The notes beneath the pieces are model-generated. The model did no database searches, was not told where the DNA came from, and saw nothing but the letters and a program-made list of their open reading frames with translations. Below, piece after piece: positions 23,057 through 34,858 of a stretch of 64,000 nucleotides of DNA. The stretch spans positions 2,419,046 to 2,483,045 of the forward strand of contig ML664662.1 in the NCBI GenBank assembly GCA_007570785.1, given 5' to 3'. Position 1 is the first letter of the stretch, and the number at the start of each line of letters is the position of its first letter. Both the position numbers and the translations under genes were made by a program. The stretch is from Antilocapra americana (taxonomy: Eukaryota > Chordata > Mammalia > Artiodactyla > Antilocapridae).

Positions 23057-23254
23057 TCACTCATTTGTGTCTGACTCTTTGTGGCCCCACGGACTGTAGC
23101 CCACCAGGCTTCTCTGTTCATGGGATTTCCCAGGCAAGAATACTGGAGTGGGTTTCCATTTCCTCCTCCAGGGGATCTTCCTGAACCAGGGATCAAACCC
23201 ACATCTCCTGCATTGCACGCAGATTCTTAACCACTGAGCCATGAGGGAAGCCCC
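23057..23254 (-). mobile_element. Bov-tA SINE, antisense
   Basis: Antisense Bov-tA from 'gtgtctgactctttgtgg' to the reversed head 'gccatgagggaagcccc'. It inserted independently in the same host repeat, about 10 bp right of the composite's target-site duplication. No clear duplication of its own is visible. Confidence 0.92.
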
Positions 23255-23335
23255 CACAACCAGAGGAAGAGGATTATATGAATTTCAAGAGGTGGGAATC
23301 ATTGGGGGCCATTTAGAAGTCTGCCTTCCCCAGTG

Positions 23336-24064
23336 TGATTCCAAATATACTTGTCACTATACCAACTAGAGCATAACAATATCAATTATAATGAATTTGA
23401 ACTTCATTGTAAGCCTTGAAATGACAGGATGCTTGGGAGACAGAGGTATGTTACTTCAGATAATACTGACGTGTATAACAAATAAACTCTAAAATGTCAC
23501 TGGCTTAACATAAACTAGGATAATAACCATGTAAAATGGGCATTCCTCATCAGGTAGGTTTCCTGAAAGTGATAATCAGGCTTAGGCTCCTTTCATCTTG
23601 TTGCTTACCTGTCTTCAAAAGGTCACCCTGGAGAGTGTCTCCATTCTAGGAATCTAGAAGAGGGAAAGGACATGAAGGACACAATCTGAGAAGTCTCTGT
23701 GGATCTAACTTGGAAATGGTGCTTCCACTGAATTTTCATCAGATAGAACGCACAGGCAACTCCTAACCACAGGGAGGCTGCAAAGTGAGGTCTGTCTATG
23801 TGCCCAGGAAGAATGTAACTCAGTCTGATGAGTAACTAGCCAGGCTCTGCCACACAAACTTTATGAAATTCATTCATGTAACAAACATTAACCCGGAGCC
23901 TCTTTGTGCCACACTCAATGCTAAATGTTATTAACATTCACATGAATGAATATTTATAGAGTATCCCTATTATATTCATGCATTTTCATTCTTTAGTTTC
24001 TGTGGGTTTTGTTTCCTTCACCATTACCTTATATTTCCCCCTCCTTGGGGGTTAACTATCACCA
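23336..24064. other. Mostly unannotated; antisense L2 3' end near 23865-23960
   Basis: At 23865-23960 the phrases 'attcattcatgtaacaaac' and 'gaatgaatatttatagagt' resemble antisense L2 3' sequence. The stretch 23455-23860 vaguely resembles another ancient repeat but is too diverged to name. Confidence 0.4.
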
Positions 24065-24540
24065 AAGATAGGCACCCAAAATTTCTCCCATCCTTCACAT
24101 ACATGCTGATCCTTTTTATATAGAAATGGAATTTGTTTCTCTCCCTTTCAATCTAGTGCTGATTTGGTGACACTGTGACCAATAACATGCTGTGTACTTG
24201 GTACAGTTTAATTTCTCAGTACTGGGCTGAAACCTTAAGAGGCTGGCACCTTGTACTTTCCTGCTTTTAGAACCCTGAGACCACTTTTGTATAAGAAAGT
24301 CCAAGCTAATAACACGAAGAGGCCATGTGGAGAAAAACCAAGGCGTCCCACTGACAGTTCCAGCCCTGCCATTAGCTGAATGCAGCCACATGAGTGACTT
24401 CAGCCAGCTTCATGTAGAGGAGAAGAACCGCCCAGCTAAGTTGAGCCAACCCACAGAATCACACAGTATAATAAATCATTGCTATTTAAGCCACTAAATG
24501 TCATAGTGGTTTACTACATAGCAACAGATAATTGAAACAC
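24065..24540 (+). mobile_element. MLT1-type LTR
   Basis: Third MLT1-like LTR, again plus-oriented. It contains 'ttggtgacactgtgaccaat', 'aggctggcaccttgtacttt', 'gaagaggccatgtggagaa', and the 3' block with AATAAA near 24470 followed by 'gctatttaagccactaaatg' and 'acatagcaacagataatt'. No internal retroviral sequence. Confidence 0.7.
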
Positions 24541-26184
24541 ATTTTATTCATTTTCCTTTCTTCCATGTTCTTCACATTTCTAGTGTGTCTTCCAGATAAG
24601 GTTCAGAAGAAATTACTTCATATAATAGAAAACAGGTGAAACACATCACAGAGTACAAAAATATATGATACAACAGGAACCCTAAACAATCACAATACTT
24701 CAAATCATTGATGCCATGTGGGCAGAGTATTTATTTGCCTTGTAGAAAAGTGTAATCTGTGAAAAAATGCCAAATGAACTTTGTATGTGAATTGCTCCCC
24801 TCCCAGGATATGACCTATTACAGTCACATTCTGCAGGCATGTAAATATTGATAAGTGATAAGCTTTGTAGTGCCAATAAAAGAAAGTTCCAAGTGATATG
24901 ATTGTGGATTCAAAATGTCAGTAGTGAAAGTGAATAGGGATTGATATGCCCGACAGTATGGAAACAGACTGCAAAAATTGCCAATATCTTGTCTCTACTT
25001 GCATGTTTCTCCTACAATTAACCAGCACTTTTTATACAATTTTGAAAAAAATAGTTACACAAGAAGAAGTCTCAATTCCAGGAGAAAAACTGACAGTGAA
25101 ACCTAGAGATGTTGCTACCTCACATCAAAGCCTAAAGGAAAATAACACACCCTAAGTTTGCAGAAAGGAAAAATGGCTCTTCTCCAAGGGATGAGTACAA
25201 ATCATTCTACCACTGGTTCCCATCCAAGCTTGGCTAAATCTACTTAGTTTCCTCTGTCCTTGAGTATTCTGGGGGCATTTGTCTGGCAGCGCATCTGCTA
25301 TCTGCCTTAGAAGAGTGGAGGGGAAATAGGGTGAGGCCTGAGTGGGGCCAATAGGTACTCTGTTATTCACCCTTCTCTGATGCCACTACATTTAACTGCA
25401 CAAGAGCTGCCCTTGAGTCTCTGTGCAGAAGCTCAGCATCACCAAGCTTTATACCACAATCCATCACTGAATGACTTTTGTCTGCTTCTGAGCAGATGAT
25501 ATGTTCTGTGTCCATGATACCGCCAAGGCATTCTCATTATGGTTAATTCCCATCCATTAGTAAGACTTGCCTCTTTGCTTCATCAGAGAAGCACAGAATG
25601 GCCTCCATGCCAAAGCTCTATAGATGAAATGAGAGTCAAGACTTATTCAAGGAGGCAGAAGGCATCTGGGGGAAATGAGAAAGGAGTTAGTGAGTAATTC
25701 TGCTCTAGGAAGTCATGTTTCCTGCCCTTCAATGGGGTTAAAGGAGCTGGGGACCAAATTCTTTGCTTAAAGATCCAAGGGTTAGAGTCTCATTGGTAGT
25801 CAGATGGCAGCTGAGGCAGGAGTCATTTGAAGGTTTCATTGGGCTGAACATTCAAGATCAGCTTCTTCACTCACACGTCTGGCACCCCAGTGCTCCTCTA
25901 ATGGCCTGTCTCTTCAGCAGAGTAGCCAGGACCTCTTTTATGGATGTTCAAGGTCAAGGCTGGCATTAGAAACCCCCAGTCCTCTTAAAGGTTAGGCCCA
26001 CAACTGGCAAAGCATCATACCTTCAATTTTCTATTGGTCTAAGGGGTCACAGACAGGCCTAGATTCAAGAGGGTGTAAGAATGGTTAACTCCTCTTAATG
26101 GAGACATAGCACCTCTTTATGGAAAGAGAAGGAACTGATGGCAGCCATTTGGGGGGACAAGGTACCACATGGCCCCTTCCACTC
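24541..26184. other. No feature recognised
   Basis: About 1.6 kb with no named repeat and only short open frames lacking domain signatures. Confidence 0.45.
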
Positions 26185-26430
26185 TCAAAATTTTCTTGGT
26201 CTCCAAAATAAATCTACAGTCCTAGAAGTTAGGATAGTGGTTACCCCAAAGGGAAGGGTAGTGACTGAAGAGAACACGAAGGGGCTAGCAGGTGTCCTGT
26301 TTTTGTCGTTGTTTAATCTATGTGTTAGTTGCATGGATAGGCTCATTTTGTGAAAATTCATCAAGCTGTGCACTTGTGATCTGTCCATTTCACTGGATGA
26401 ATGTTACACCTCAATTTTTTTTAAAGTTTA
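26185..26430 (+). mobile_element. Old L1 3' end, sense
   Basis: Sense old-L1 terminus: 'ttaggatagtggttacccc', 'gggtagtgactgaagagaac', 'aattcatcaagctgtgcact', 'gaatgttacacctcaattt' and a T/A-rich end. Relatively clear compared with other old L1 pieces here. Confidence 0.75.
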
Positions 26431-27063
26431 TAGAAAGTGAACAAAACAACTACAAATTTAAAAAAATGTAAGCCTTTCTGGATGATAAAGTATAAGGTCA
26501 TCCTGCCCATTACCCAACTACAGGCCCTATGGGAAAAGTCAAGTGAAGGTAGGGAGAGATTGGTTGGAGTGGTGGTGCCCCCATTGCTATGAGTGAGGGG
26601 AACTGGGTTCTTTCTCTTCATCTTAAACCAGGTTAAAAGGGCTTTATGAGAAACACGAAGAGCCTGACCTGTGCTCCCTGAAGCTTGAGGGAAGTTACAC
26701 AAGAAGAAGTTACACAAATGCAGCCATCTGACTCCCTCTTGGGGAAGCATGAAGGTGTGAGCCTGTGGTTGACTGACCCTGGAAGCAGTGTAAGGAAAGC
26801 TAACTGCCCTTGGAACCACCAGCACTTGCCTTAACAGAAATGTCCGAGACACATTCACATTTTCCCTGAGCCAAATGTGGCCCTTGGAAGGGATCTGAAC
26901 TAAGTGGGTCCTGAGAGGGCTCTTGCCCAGGAGGACCACTTAGAAAGCAGCTGATCCCACCAAGGGATGGACTGTACCAAAGCCAGCCAGAGAATGCTCA
27001 CCCTCACCAGAGGCCTTGCTGGAGAGAGATTCCCAGCAACGTGAAGTCTTCTGAGGGACCGTT
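26431..27063. other. No feature recognised
   Basis: A 172-codon minus-strand frame (26421-26939) covers most of this stretch and runs into the L1 terminus. It has no recognisable domain and starts and stops without exon-like context, so it is not called a gene. Confidence 0.45.
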
Positions 27064-27065
27064 TG

Positions 27066-27273
27066 TTGTTTCAGTCACTCAGTCCTGTCCAACTCTTTTG
27101 CAACCCCATAGACTGCAGCCTGCCAGGCTCCTCTGTCAATGGGATTTCCCAAGCAAGAATACTGGAGGGGGTTGCTATTTCCTCCTCCAGGGGATCATCC
27201 CGACCGAGGGATCGAACCCGCATCTCCTGCATTGGCGGGTGGGTTCTCTACCACTGAGCCACCTGGGAAGCCT
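27066..27273 (-). mobile_element. Bov-tA SINE, antisense
   Basis: Antisense Bov-tA from 'ttgtttcagtcactcagtcc' to the reversed head 'ccactgagccacctgggaag'. The B-box reads backwards as 'gggatcgaacccg', close to the tRNA consensus. Confidence 0.93.
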
Positions 27274-28009
27274 ATGACAACTGCCAAGAGTCAACACTGA
27301 ACACACTCCACACTCAGGAAGTTCCCTTGCCAGTAACAGCTGCACCCATTTCCTGAGGGTGCCCTGCCCTGTCCTCAACCCCTTCCTATGCACCAACTAT
27401 GGAAGGACTGGAAAGGGCATCCAGAGACTGGGGGAGAGAATGAAAGGCAGAAAAGCAGGGACAGAGGACATCATTGCTCCTCTCTGTCCCCTCTCTTTGC
27501 ACAGGTCCCAGTCAGAGGCAGGATGGAGTAGGGGAGGTGGGGAAGGTGCTAGAAATTGAATAAAAGATTGAAGTTTTCAGGTTAGACTGGATGGGACATT
27601 TTATTTACCGAAACAAGATTGCACTTGAAACTGAAGGGGATTGAAAGCCTCTGGGACCTGCCCGAGATTTCATCCAGGAGAGAGAAAGAGCTATCTGAGA
27701 AATCGTGTTTGATAAGGCGATGGAAGGAAGAATGAATAATTTTCTCTTTACCTCCCTACACAAGTCGAGCTACAAGTAAAACCCAAGTTATAAAGTGTGC
27801 CACAGGCCTTTGTTAGCTGGTGGCTTCAAGTAATATTGCCACCCTGCCTGGCCTTCAATATTGAGGCATAGGCTGGCATCAATACAATCACTACAATGAG
27901 AACCCTGGAAAGGGCTCCCTTTTCCCTCAGCTGTTTTGGCCAGTTCCCCATGGTACTGGCTCGGGGGTGCTCCGGAGGCAAAGTCTCTGTTCCTGCCATC
28001 CACACTTCC
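27274..28009. other. No feature recognised
   Basis: No named repeat and no convincing exon. Confidence 0.45.
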
Positions 28010-28725
28010 TCATTTGTATCTTTATTCATTCCACAAGTGTCACTGAGTTTAGCATGTATCGGGGCAAGAGGTACAATGACAAACAACAGAGTCCCAGCCC
28101 TCTTGAAGGTTACAGCCTTCTAGGGGTGACAGATGGTCACATTGTCACACAAGGGAACATAAGGGAGTGATAAGGACCATGGGAGAAAGTGTGGTGCACT
28201 AGAAAGGCCAAAGAGGGGCCACCTGGAGTGAGGGAAGTCAGAGAACTGTCCTCTGAGGGACTTCTGATTGAGATGGGATCTGAGAAAGAGTAACACTTAA
28301 CTTGGGACAGGGGGAGACTTTTCCAGGCAGAGGGACCAGTATGTGAATTGAGCAATAAAACTGGGGCTGAAAGACAGAACCTGAAGGAGAACATTGTACC
28401 AGGTGGAGAGGTGGGTAGGCATTGTATTCAATTGCTCAGTCTTGTCTGACTCTTTGCGACCCCATGGACTGCAGCCTGTCAGGCTCTTCTGTATTCGGAA
28501 TTCTCCAGGCAAGAATACTGGAGTGGGCTGGCATTCCCTTCTCCAGAGGATCATCCCCTCCTAGGGATCAAACCCTGGCCTCCTGCATTGCAGGTGGATT
28601 CTTTACCATCTGAGCCACCAGGGAAGCCCAGGTAGGCACTGGGCCTGTGTTCATAATTTTGGACTTGATACCAAGAGCAAGGGCACTAGGAAGCCATCAA
28701 AGTGTTTTCAGTCTGAAGCAGATAT
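28010..28725 (-). mobile_element. L2 LINE 3' region, antisense, split by a SINE
   Basis: Antisense L2: 'ctttattcattccacaag', 'gtacaatgacaaacaacaga', 'cccagccctcttgaaggtta', 'ttttccaggcagagggacca', and after the SINE 'gcactaggaagccatcaaag'. The Bov-tA at 28424-28630 interrupts it. Sense L2 resumes immediately downstream in the opposite orientation. Confidence 0.65.
28424..28630 (-). mobile_element. Bov-tA SINE, antisense, with target-site duplication
   Basis: Antisense Bov-tA from 'ttgctcagtcttgtctgac' to 'gagccaccagggaagccca'. Direct repeats ggtaggcatt (28414-28423) and ggtaggcact (28631-28640) agree at 9 of 10 positions. It is inserted in the older L2 fragment. Confidence 0.93.
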
Positions 28726-28734
28726 TATCAGAAT

Positions 28735-29505
28735 TAATCCTACCCTAGAAGTTCAACTCAGATCTGACCACTTGCCCACTCCCAGCACCGCCAGCTTGTT
28801 CTAACCTGTCACCACTTCTCACTTGATCTCTGAAATCACTTCCCAAGTGGCCTCTCTGTTGCCTCCCTTGCCCCTGCGCTATAGTCTGTTCTCCAAACAA
28901 CAGCCACAGTGATCCTCCTAAAGTGGCAGACTGCTCATGCCCTCCCTCAGCTCCAACCCCTCCAGTGTCTTTCCGTCATCCTCAGAACACAATATGGAGT
29001 CTGTACCATGGTCAACAAGGCGCCTCAGGAAGGTGGCCCTGCCTGGCTCCCCAGGCCTCTCTGCAGCAGCCTCTCTCTGACTCACTCTGCCCCAGTCCCC
29101 CCACCCCCACTCCACTCCTGTCTCCTGGCTGTTCCAGGCCCAAGACAAGCGTTGTTTCCCCTGTAAAGAGAGTACTTGCACTAGCTGTTCCGTCTCCCCA
29201 GATGGCTGTGTGGCTCTCAATCTCAATTCCTTTGGGACTCAAATGTCGCCTCATCAGCAAAGCCTTTTCTAAAATAGTACCCTGCTTCTCCCATCCCTAG
29301 TTACTGTCTATCCCCTTTCCCTGCTGTATTTTTTTTCAGAGCACTCACTCGTACCTAAGGCATTTACTTGCTTTCTGTTTCCCAACCACCTCCACTGGGA
29401 CAGGCTCCAAGTGGGCAGGGGCTTTCTCAGTCTCATATGCTCTACTGGCGAGCACAGTGCCCGGCACACAGCAGTCTCTGAATAACCCTGTGTGGGGATG
29501 AATGC
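28735..29505 (+). mobile_element. L2 LINE 3' region, sense
   Basis: Sense L2: 'gtgatcctcctaaagtggca', 'ctcatgccctccctcagctcc', 'ctagctgttccgtctcccc', 'aaatgtcgcctcatcag', 'caagtgggcaggggctttct' and 'acagtgcccggcacacagca'. The last is the conserved L2 3' segment. Overlapping open frames in all readings (for example 28923-29300) are chance products of its pyrimidine-rich composition. Confidence 0.65.
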
Positions 29506-30854
29506 ATGGCCACTGGGAGGAAAGAAGATGAGGAAGGTGAGGGTAAGAGTTAAAGTGCATGGCCCACCAGCTGCTAAGTTTCCCCATTCCACCAAATGTG
29601 TGATCCACATACTATGCCCCAGCCAGGTTCTTCCTGTAAACCAGTCATCCTGACTCATGCCTGGCCGTACCCTCCAAAAGTGCCATGACACTGCAAAATC
29701 AGAGCAGAAGCACCTACAACAAGATGGGTGGGGCACGTGCTCCTGGCCCCACCCCTTGCTACACCTGTACCCTGGCCCCCTATGAAGGCAGAAGGTGGCA
29801 GGAGTCACAGGGTGTGGGCAGGGCAGCCATCAGCCAGGAACCCAACCTGGAGAGCAGGAGGCAGGACCACTGTGAGCTGATGCCCTAAGCCCCAGTACCA
29901 TTGTGTTCTATTTACAAAATACAAACTTGATGAAAAAATCATGAAGAATTTCAAGATTACAATCACAGAACATTAATCCCCAAGCATGAGGCCCTTCTTA
30001 ACATCAGGCTCTGTGCTTCTCCTATACAGGCTGCAGGCCCTTGAAGCCAGGGTGGCTGATCCTTTGTGTTTGGTTCAGAGGTCTATGGCTTCTGAACCAG
30101 GGTAGGGTGGGAGCCTTCACCTTCACCATCCTAGGGTAGCAGAGGCTCAGAACACAGACCTCAGCCTTTTTTTTTTCTCTCCTCTTCCCTGTGAGCCAGT
30201 TTTTTTCCACATGCAGTGTGGAGTAACAACTCTGCACACCCCCACACGCCGCCCAGCCTTCTCCAGTGGAGCTTATCCACCTTTACTTTCTTGGACACTT
30301 TGGAGCTGAACAGGTGCCTCCTGGCCCCCACCATTCCACTCCCATCACACACTTACACTTTTCCCACCTCTTCAGCTACTTTGATGGGAAGATGCCTTGC
30401 ACAACATTTGAGAGACTGAAGAGGAGGGCTAGGCTCCTCTGACCAGATGGAAGGAACAATGTGAGGGAAGGAGCACCTCTCAGTAGGAAGACATACAGTG
30501 GTAAGAATCCTGAAGAGGTACTTTTCAACGGGCTGTGACAGGAATTCCTGTTTCTACGCTATACTCAACCCAAACTTCCGGCAGCTCTCCAGAAATTGCT
30601 TGGGGTGGGGGAGGGGAGCCACACAATGTCATTGAAGCAAGGAGAATTTCAGTATGTTAAATGAAGGTTAAGAGGAATCTCGGCTATTGTTAATTGCTAA
30701 TTGCCTACCACTTGAGGACTTCCAAAACAGACACTCAGTTGATCAAAGGAAGAATGTAAGTGCAGATAAGACTCTCCCAAACACTCACCGGATACTCAGT
30801 GTGTGTGCACACATACTCACAGAGGGATAAAAGGCAACTTCAAGTAGAATTAAA
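29506..30854. other. No feature recognised
   Basis: No named repeat. A 166-codon minus-strand frame (29308-29808) overlaps the L2 and lacks recognisable motifs. A T-run with pyrimidine tract sits near 30167-30190. Confidence 0.45.
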
Positions 30855-31090
30855 AAAATCATACTAATAGATAGCACTTAGATTGTTTATTACCACGTGC
30901 CCGGCACTCTTCCAAACATTTCATTTGTAGTAACCAATTTAATCCTCAAACAAATCTGTAGGGCATTACTGTCAGCCCCATTTTACAGATGAGAAAACCG
31001 AGGCACAGAGGATGACATGACTTTTGGTATGTTGTCACTGTGTACACAGGATGAACTAAACCAGGCACTCAATCAGAACTGCCAGAATTA
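30855..31090 (-). mobile_element. MIR, antisense
   Basis: Antisense MIR: 'gtgcccggcactcttccaaa', 'taaccaatttaatcctcaaa', 'ccccattttacagatgagaa' and 'accgaggcacagagga'. The middle is well preserved and the 3' part fades beyond about 31020. Confidence 0.75.
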
Positions 31091-31634
31091 AAGTATCACT
31101 CTCCAGAGCAGTTTGAGAAAGAGTATTCAGCTGCACAGGTAAAGTTTAAGAGGAAAGTAAGTGCCAGGTATAAAACTACAAGCCTGAAAATAAATCCATA
31201 AGCACTTCTGTCCTGTTGCTTCTGTTCAGCTACACTTCAGGGCACAGTCTTTGACTTTGCAGAAGGCTGGGGAGTAGACAACGTAACTACATCATCTGTC
31301 AGAGTGAAGACTAAGGCTTTCCCATAATTCCCATCTGTTTCTGCTCCTGAGAATAAACAGAAAGTTCCCACGTGGACTCATTTTTTAAATATTTCCAGGA
31401 GCGTGCCAAAGGTGTCCTGACTCATCGCTCACTGGTAGCCACTCCTGAGCCATGCTCAGCTGCTTCATCAGCATGGCCCTAAAAGTCCCTTCATACCAGA
31501 GCAGCAACCTGCCAAATAGAGCGAGCACCCTATTTTTAAAAAGGTTCAAATGAGCTAGCAGAGAGCTATCAACACATGCCATCAGCTCAGTTTTATAAAA
31601 ACCCGGGCCAAGCCATCTGCATGGCATTCAAATA
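31091..31634. other. No feature recognised
   Basis: No named repeat or exon. Confidence 0.45.
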
Positions 31635-31669
31635 ATGCTGAGGCAACACAGCCACAACAGCAGTGAGGG

Positions 31670-31815
31670 CTTCCATGGGTCAGACCCTGTTAAGTGCTTC
31701 CTTACATCCACTCTCCACTTCGTGCTGGTGGCTACCCTGCATGACAAGTTTTCTTATCTCCATTTTACAGATGAAAGTACAGTCTTGGAAAGGTCAAATG
31801 ATCATCCTGCATTCA
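31670..31815 (-). mobile_element. MIR fragment, antisense
   Basis: Antisense MIR: 'gtgcttccttacatccactc', 'gtggctaccctgcatgacaa', 'tatctccattttacagatg' and 'cttggaaaggtcaaatgatc'. Short frames across it are chance. Confidence 0.55.
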
Positions 31816-32024
31816 TCTGGCGAGCGCTCCACATTGTTTCAGAGACACCTTATTAGATACCACATGACACTTCTGGTACTGGAGACTGACCCCAGGTGTA
31901 CTGAGGACCTAAGAGGAGACAAACCTTAGTGGCACATTGTTGCCCTTGAACCCACTAATCAGACCCTTAGCTCTCAGGGTGGAAATGCCTTCTGAGTTTT
32001 GAGAGGTTAGCGGTCTTCATGAAT

Positions 32025-33172
32025 GGATCATAGAGCTAAATGTAAAAGCTAAAATGATCAAATGCCTAGAGATGAATAAAAACATCTTTGTGACATTGGG
32101 GTAGGCAAAACATTCCTAGATAACAACAACAATAAAGCATGGATGGCAGAGAAAAACTAGATAATGAACTTTATTGAAAAGTAAAACTTCAGCTCTTAAA
32201 AGGACACCTTTTCGAAAATTAAAAAGAAAGACACAAATTGGGAGAGAAGAGTTGATACATATTTATCAGAGAACTCATATCCAGAATGTAGAACTCTTAG
32301 AATTTAATAATAAAATAAAGAAGTCAATCAAAACATGGACAAAATATTTTAACAGACACTTCCTCAAAGACAATTACAAATAGCCAAGACATGTATGAAA
32401 AAGTACTCAACAACACTACTCAAAATGCCATTTAAAACATGAGATATTAGTACATACCCTCTAGAATGGCTAAAAATGAAAAGTCTGACAATACCAAGTG
32501 TTGACAAGGATGCAGAGGAAGTAGAATTGGCCTACATTGATACTGATACTGTGAAATGGTCTAGTCACTTTAAAAACCGGCTTGGCAGTTTCTTATAAAG
32601 TTAAATACACATTAACCATATGACTCAGCCATTCCACTTCTAAGTATTTACTCAAGAGAAATGAAAACATATATCCACACAAAGACTTGTACAAGAACAC
32701 ACAGCTTTCTTCACAACAGCCAAAGACTAGTAACAACCCAAAAATCCAAGGACAGGGAATGGATGAACACATTTGGGTACCTCCATACAAAGAAATGCAA
32801 AAACAACAAACTACTAAGGCATACAACACCACGGATGAATCTCAAAATAATTATGCTAAATGGAGGAAACTAGATGACAAAATCATACAGAAATCTCAGT
32901 ATGAGTCTATTTATATGACATTTGAGTACTCACAAAACTGTACTGACCGCATATCAGTGGTGGCCTGGTGCTGAGAGTTAGAGTGGGTTTGGCTGCAAAT
33001 GGGCAGCCAAATTTGGGGGGTGCATTAGAAATGTTCTATATCTTGATTGCAGTGGCAGTACATACCACATGTGAGTATATAAATTTGACAAAACCTTTCA
33101 AAAGGGGTGTTTAAAATTGGCAGATTTTGTTTCATATTCATTATACCTCAATAAAGTTGATCCTGAAAAAAT
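32025..33172 (+). mobile_element. Old L1: ORF2 C-terminus and 3' end, sense
   Basis: About 1.15 kb of sense L1. It opens with 'gctaaaatgatcaaatgcct', passes through ORF2 C-terminal sequence ('cagacacttcctcaaagac', 'gacaaggatgcagagga', 'gactcagccattccacttct', 'acaacagccaaagactagta') and ends with 'catattcattatacctcaat' and an AATAAA-type terminus near 33150. Frames of 70-95 codons survive but contain stops and shifts, so the copy is inactive. It is one of the longer old L1 pieces in the window. Confidence 0.85.
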
Positions 33173-33584
33173 CTACTGAAAAAAAGTGTTTTGAGAAAGA
33201 GCAGGAATTCAGAGGACAACTGTTATTTCCAAGTCCCTTCTAGGGCTAACAGAGCCTGGTTCCTGGCTGCCCTCCAAACTGAAGAGCCCCAGAGCTACCT
33301 GTTGCTTTCTCATTGTGAGATCTGAAGCTCCTGCTGCCTGCTGGTACCAGACCTCTCTAGCTGGGAGAGTGAGACTTCTGTGAAACATGTGGTTGGCATG
33401 GAACATAAACTCCATTCCACCCAGTCCCTGCAAAAAAAAATCTTCTCTTTCTAAGTACATATGCACATTCCTCTCACAAGAAGGGCAAATTATTTCCACA
33501 TGCAGGAAAACTATACCCATATGCTGATGTTCTCACGGCAGAATCACCCTCAGAGGTAGATGTTATTCAGCCACCTGTGTAGTC
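33173..33584. other. No feature recognised
   Basis: No named repeat. A 103-codon minus-strand frame (33209-33520) has no recognisable domain. Confidence 0.45.
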
Positions 33585-33720
33585 AGACATCCACTCAACA
33601 ACCATAGAGTGAGCACCTACTATGTGCTTGGCTGACATGGTGAACACATAGGCTCACAAGGGACTCACTGCCTGCCTGGGAGGGGCAGGGGGCTACAGGC
33701 AGTTAACAGGCTATTATACT
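33585..33720 (-). mobile_element. L2 3' end, antisense
   Basis: Antisense L2 terminus: 'atccactcaacaaccataga', 'gagcacctactatgtgcttgg', then 'gggactcactgcctgc'. About 135 bp and diverged. Confidence 0.6.
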
Positions 33721-34239
33721 CCAGTGTGGTAAGAACCCCATAGCAGATGCTGCCAGTCTCTGCCCCCTTGGACAACTTTGCCTTATCTCCTTGGACCTCT
33801 TTGCCAGTTCTGTGTAGGCCTGCTCTAAAGACACTTTTCATCTCCAGAGATCGCCACCCATGCCCCTTTGTAAGAGGACTGTCCTTAGGCTGTTAGAGCT
33901 GGATTTGCCTGTATCAAAGAAAGCTAGAAGTACCTAGGAACTTTCCTCTCCCCTCCCTTTAACTGGTGACTAAGGGGTATATAAATATTCCATAAGTGTC
34001 AAGTATTGATCAATACAATTTCTCCAGCTTCCTCTTCCCATTTGGGATGGTAGTGAGGTGTGTGGTCTTCACTGTGTCCAGAGCTTCCCTCCAGGACCAA
34101 GCAAAAGTCCCCTACTGTGATACTGTGATTCATAGTAAGAAATATATATTTGGTCTTTGTTCTCACTTTTGGCACAGAGCTCCTAGAGTCCTTAGAATTT
34201 GTCTTTTGTTATGTCGATGAGGTGATTTTAGAAAGCACT
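33721..34239. other. No feature recognised; possible LTR 5' part
   Basis: A TATA-like 'gggtatataaatattcc' occurs near 33975, about 260 bp before the recognisable LTR segment. It may belong to the same element, but nothing else supports a promoter. Confidence 0.3.
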
Positions 34240-34822
34240 TAAGAATGGGGGCTAGTTGCCAAGGGAATGAACCCTGTGATTGGAGGGTTAGAACTCTCAG
34301 TCCCCCCATCCAACTCCCCTGGACCTCTGGGAAGGGAGAAAGAGCTGGAGATTTAATCACTCATGCCTGTGTAAGGAAGCTCCCATAAACACCTAACAGA
34401 ACAGGGTTCAGATTGCTTCCAGGTTGGTGTACACGTGGAGCTGTGGGGAGAGTGGTGAGCCCAAGGAGGGCACGGAAGCTCCACCCCCTTTCCCCACACC
34501 TTGCTCTATGCATCTCTTCCCTCTGGCTCTTCCTGACTTAAACCCTTTTAAAATAAACTGGTAATCTAGTATGTAAAATGTTCCTCTGAGTCCCATGAGC
34601 TGCTCTAGAAAATTAATTGAACCCAAGGAGGGAGGCCATAATAGTCTCTGATTTACATCAGAAGTACAGGTGACAACTTGGATCGGCAATTGGCCTCTGA
34701 AGTCAGGACAGCCTTTTAGGGCTAATCTCTTAACCTGTGCAATCAGATGCTACAGGTAGATAGTGTCAGAATCGAGTTCTACTAGAGAACACCTTGGTGG
34801 TGTGGAGGAAAACACACACAAT
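34240..34822 (+). mobile_element. LTR-type retrovirus-like repeat, family unassigned
   Basis: A repeat I recognise as common in mammalian genomes: 'gctggagatttaatcactca', 'gaagctcccataaacacc', 'gcttccaggttggtgtacac', 'tatgcatctcttccctctgg', an AATAAA signal near 34551, 'actggtaatctagta', 'gaacccaaggagggaggcc' and 'gatagtgtcagaatcgag'. The polyadenylation signal well upstream of the 3' end fits an LTR with U3, R and U5. No internal retroviral genes are attached, so it is probably solitary. The BOV-A2 at 34835-35112 inserted at its 3' edge. Confidence 0.55.
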
Positions 34823-34831
34823 GGAATTGGT

Positions 34832-34858
34832 ACTGCTGCTGCTGCTGTTGCTGCTGCT
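34832..34858. repeat. (CTG)n / (CAG)n microsatellite
   Basis: Trinucleotide run with one 'ttg' interruption, forming the tail of the antisense BOV-A2. Confidence 0.93.

Larger units (their letters stand above)
22093..23335 (+). mobile_element. Old interspersed repeat carrying two SINE insertions
   Basis: Host repeat in two outer pieces, 22093-22546 and about 23255-23335, with a short middle piece around 23041-23061. It opens with 'gtattagttgtctattgcc', contains 'gggcctcagttcctcac' and 'ccttgccacatgggcctctc', and closes with 'aatcattgggggccattt'. This order matches a common ancient mammalian repeat that I recognise but cannot name safely. It was later interrupted by a composite plus-strand SINE insertion (22547-23040) and an antisense Bov-tA (about 23057-23254). 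Confidence 0.6.

Noticed and set aside
22547..23254. tRNA genes suggested by B-box-like motifs
   Set aside because: These are the tRNA-derived heads of Bov-tA SINEs, followed by the Bov-A body; the clover-leaf is not maintained.
22547..23254. Regularly spaced similar repeats that could be mistaken for a CRISPR-like array
   Set aside because: Units are about 200 bp, in mixed orientation, and are SINEs; there are no short identical repeats with spacers anywhere in the window.
26421..26939. 172-codon minus-strand open frame
   Set aside because: Overlaps an L1 3' end, has no recognisable domain and shows no exon-like boundaries.
29308..29808. 166-codon minus-strand open frame
   Set aside because: Antisense to the 3' part of a sense L2 fragment for about a third of its length, with no domain signature.
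33960..33990. TATA-like box (gggtatataaatattcc)
   Set aside because: Isolated AT-rich match with no initiator, CpG context or downstream reading frame; possibly part of an LTR.
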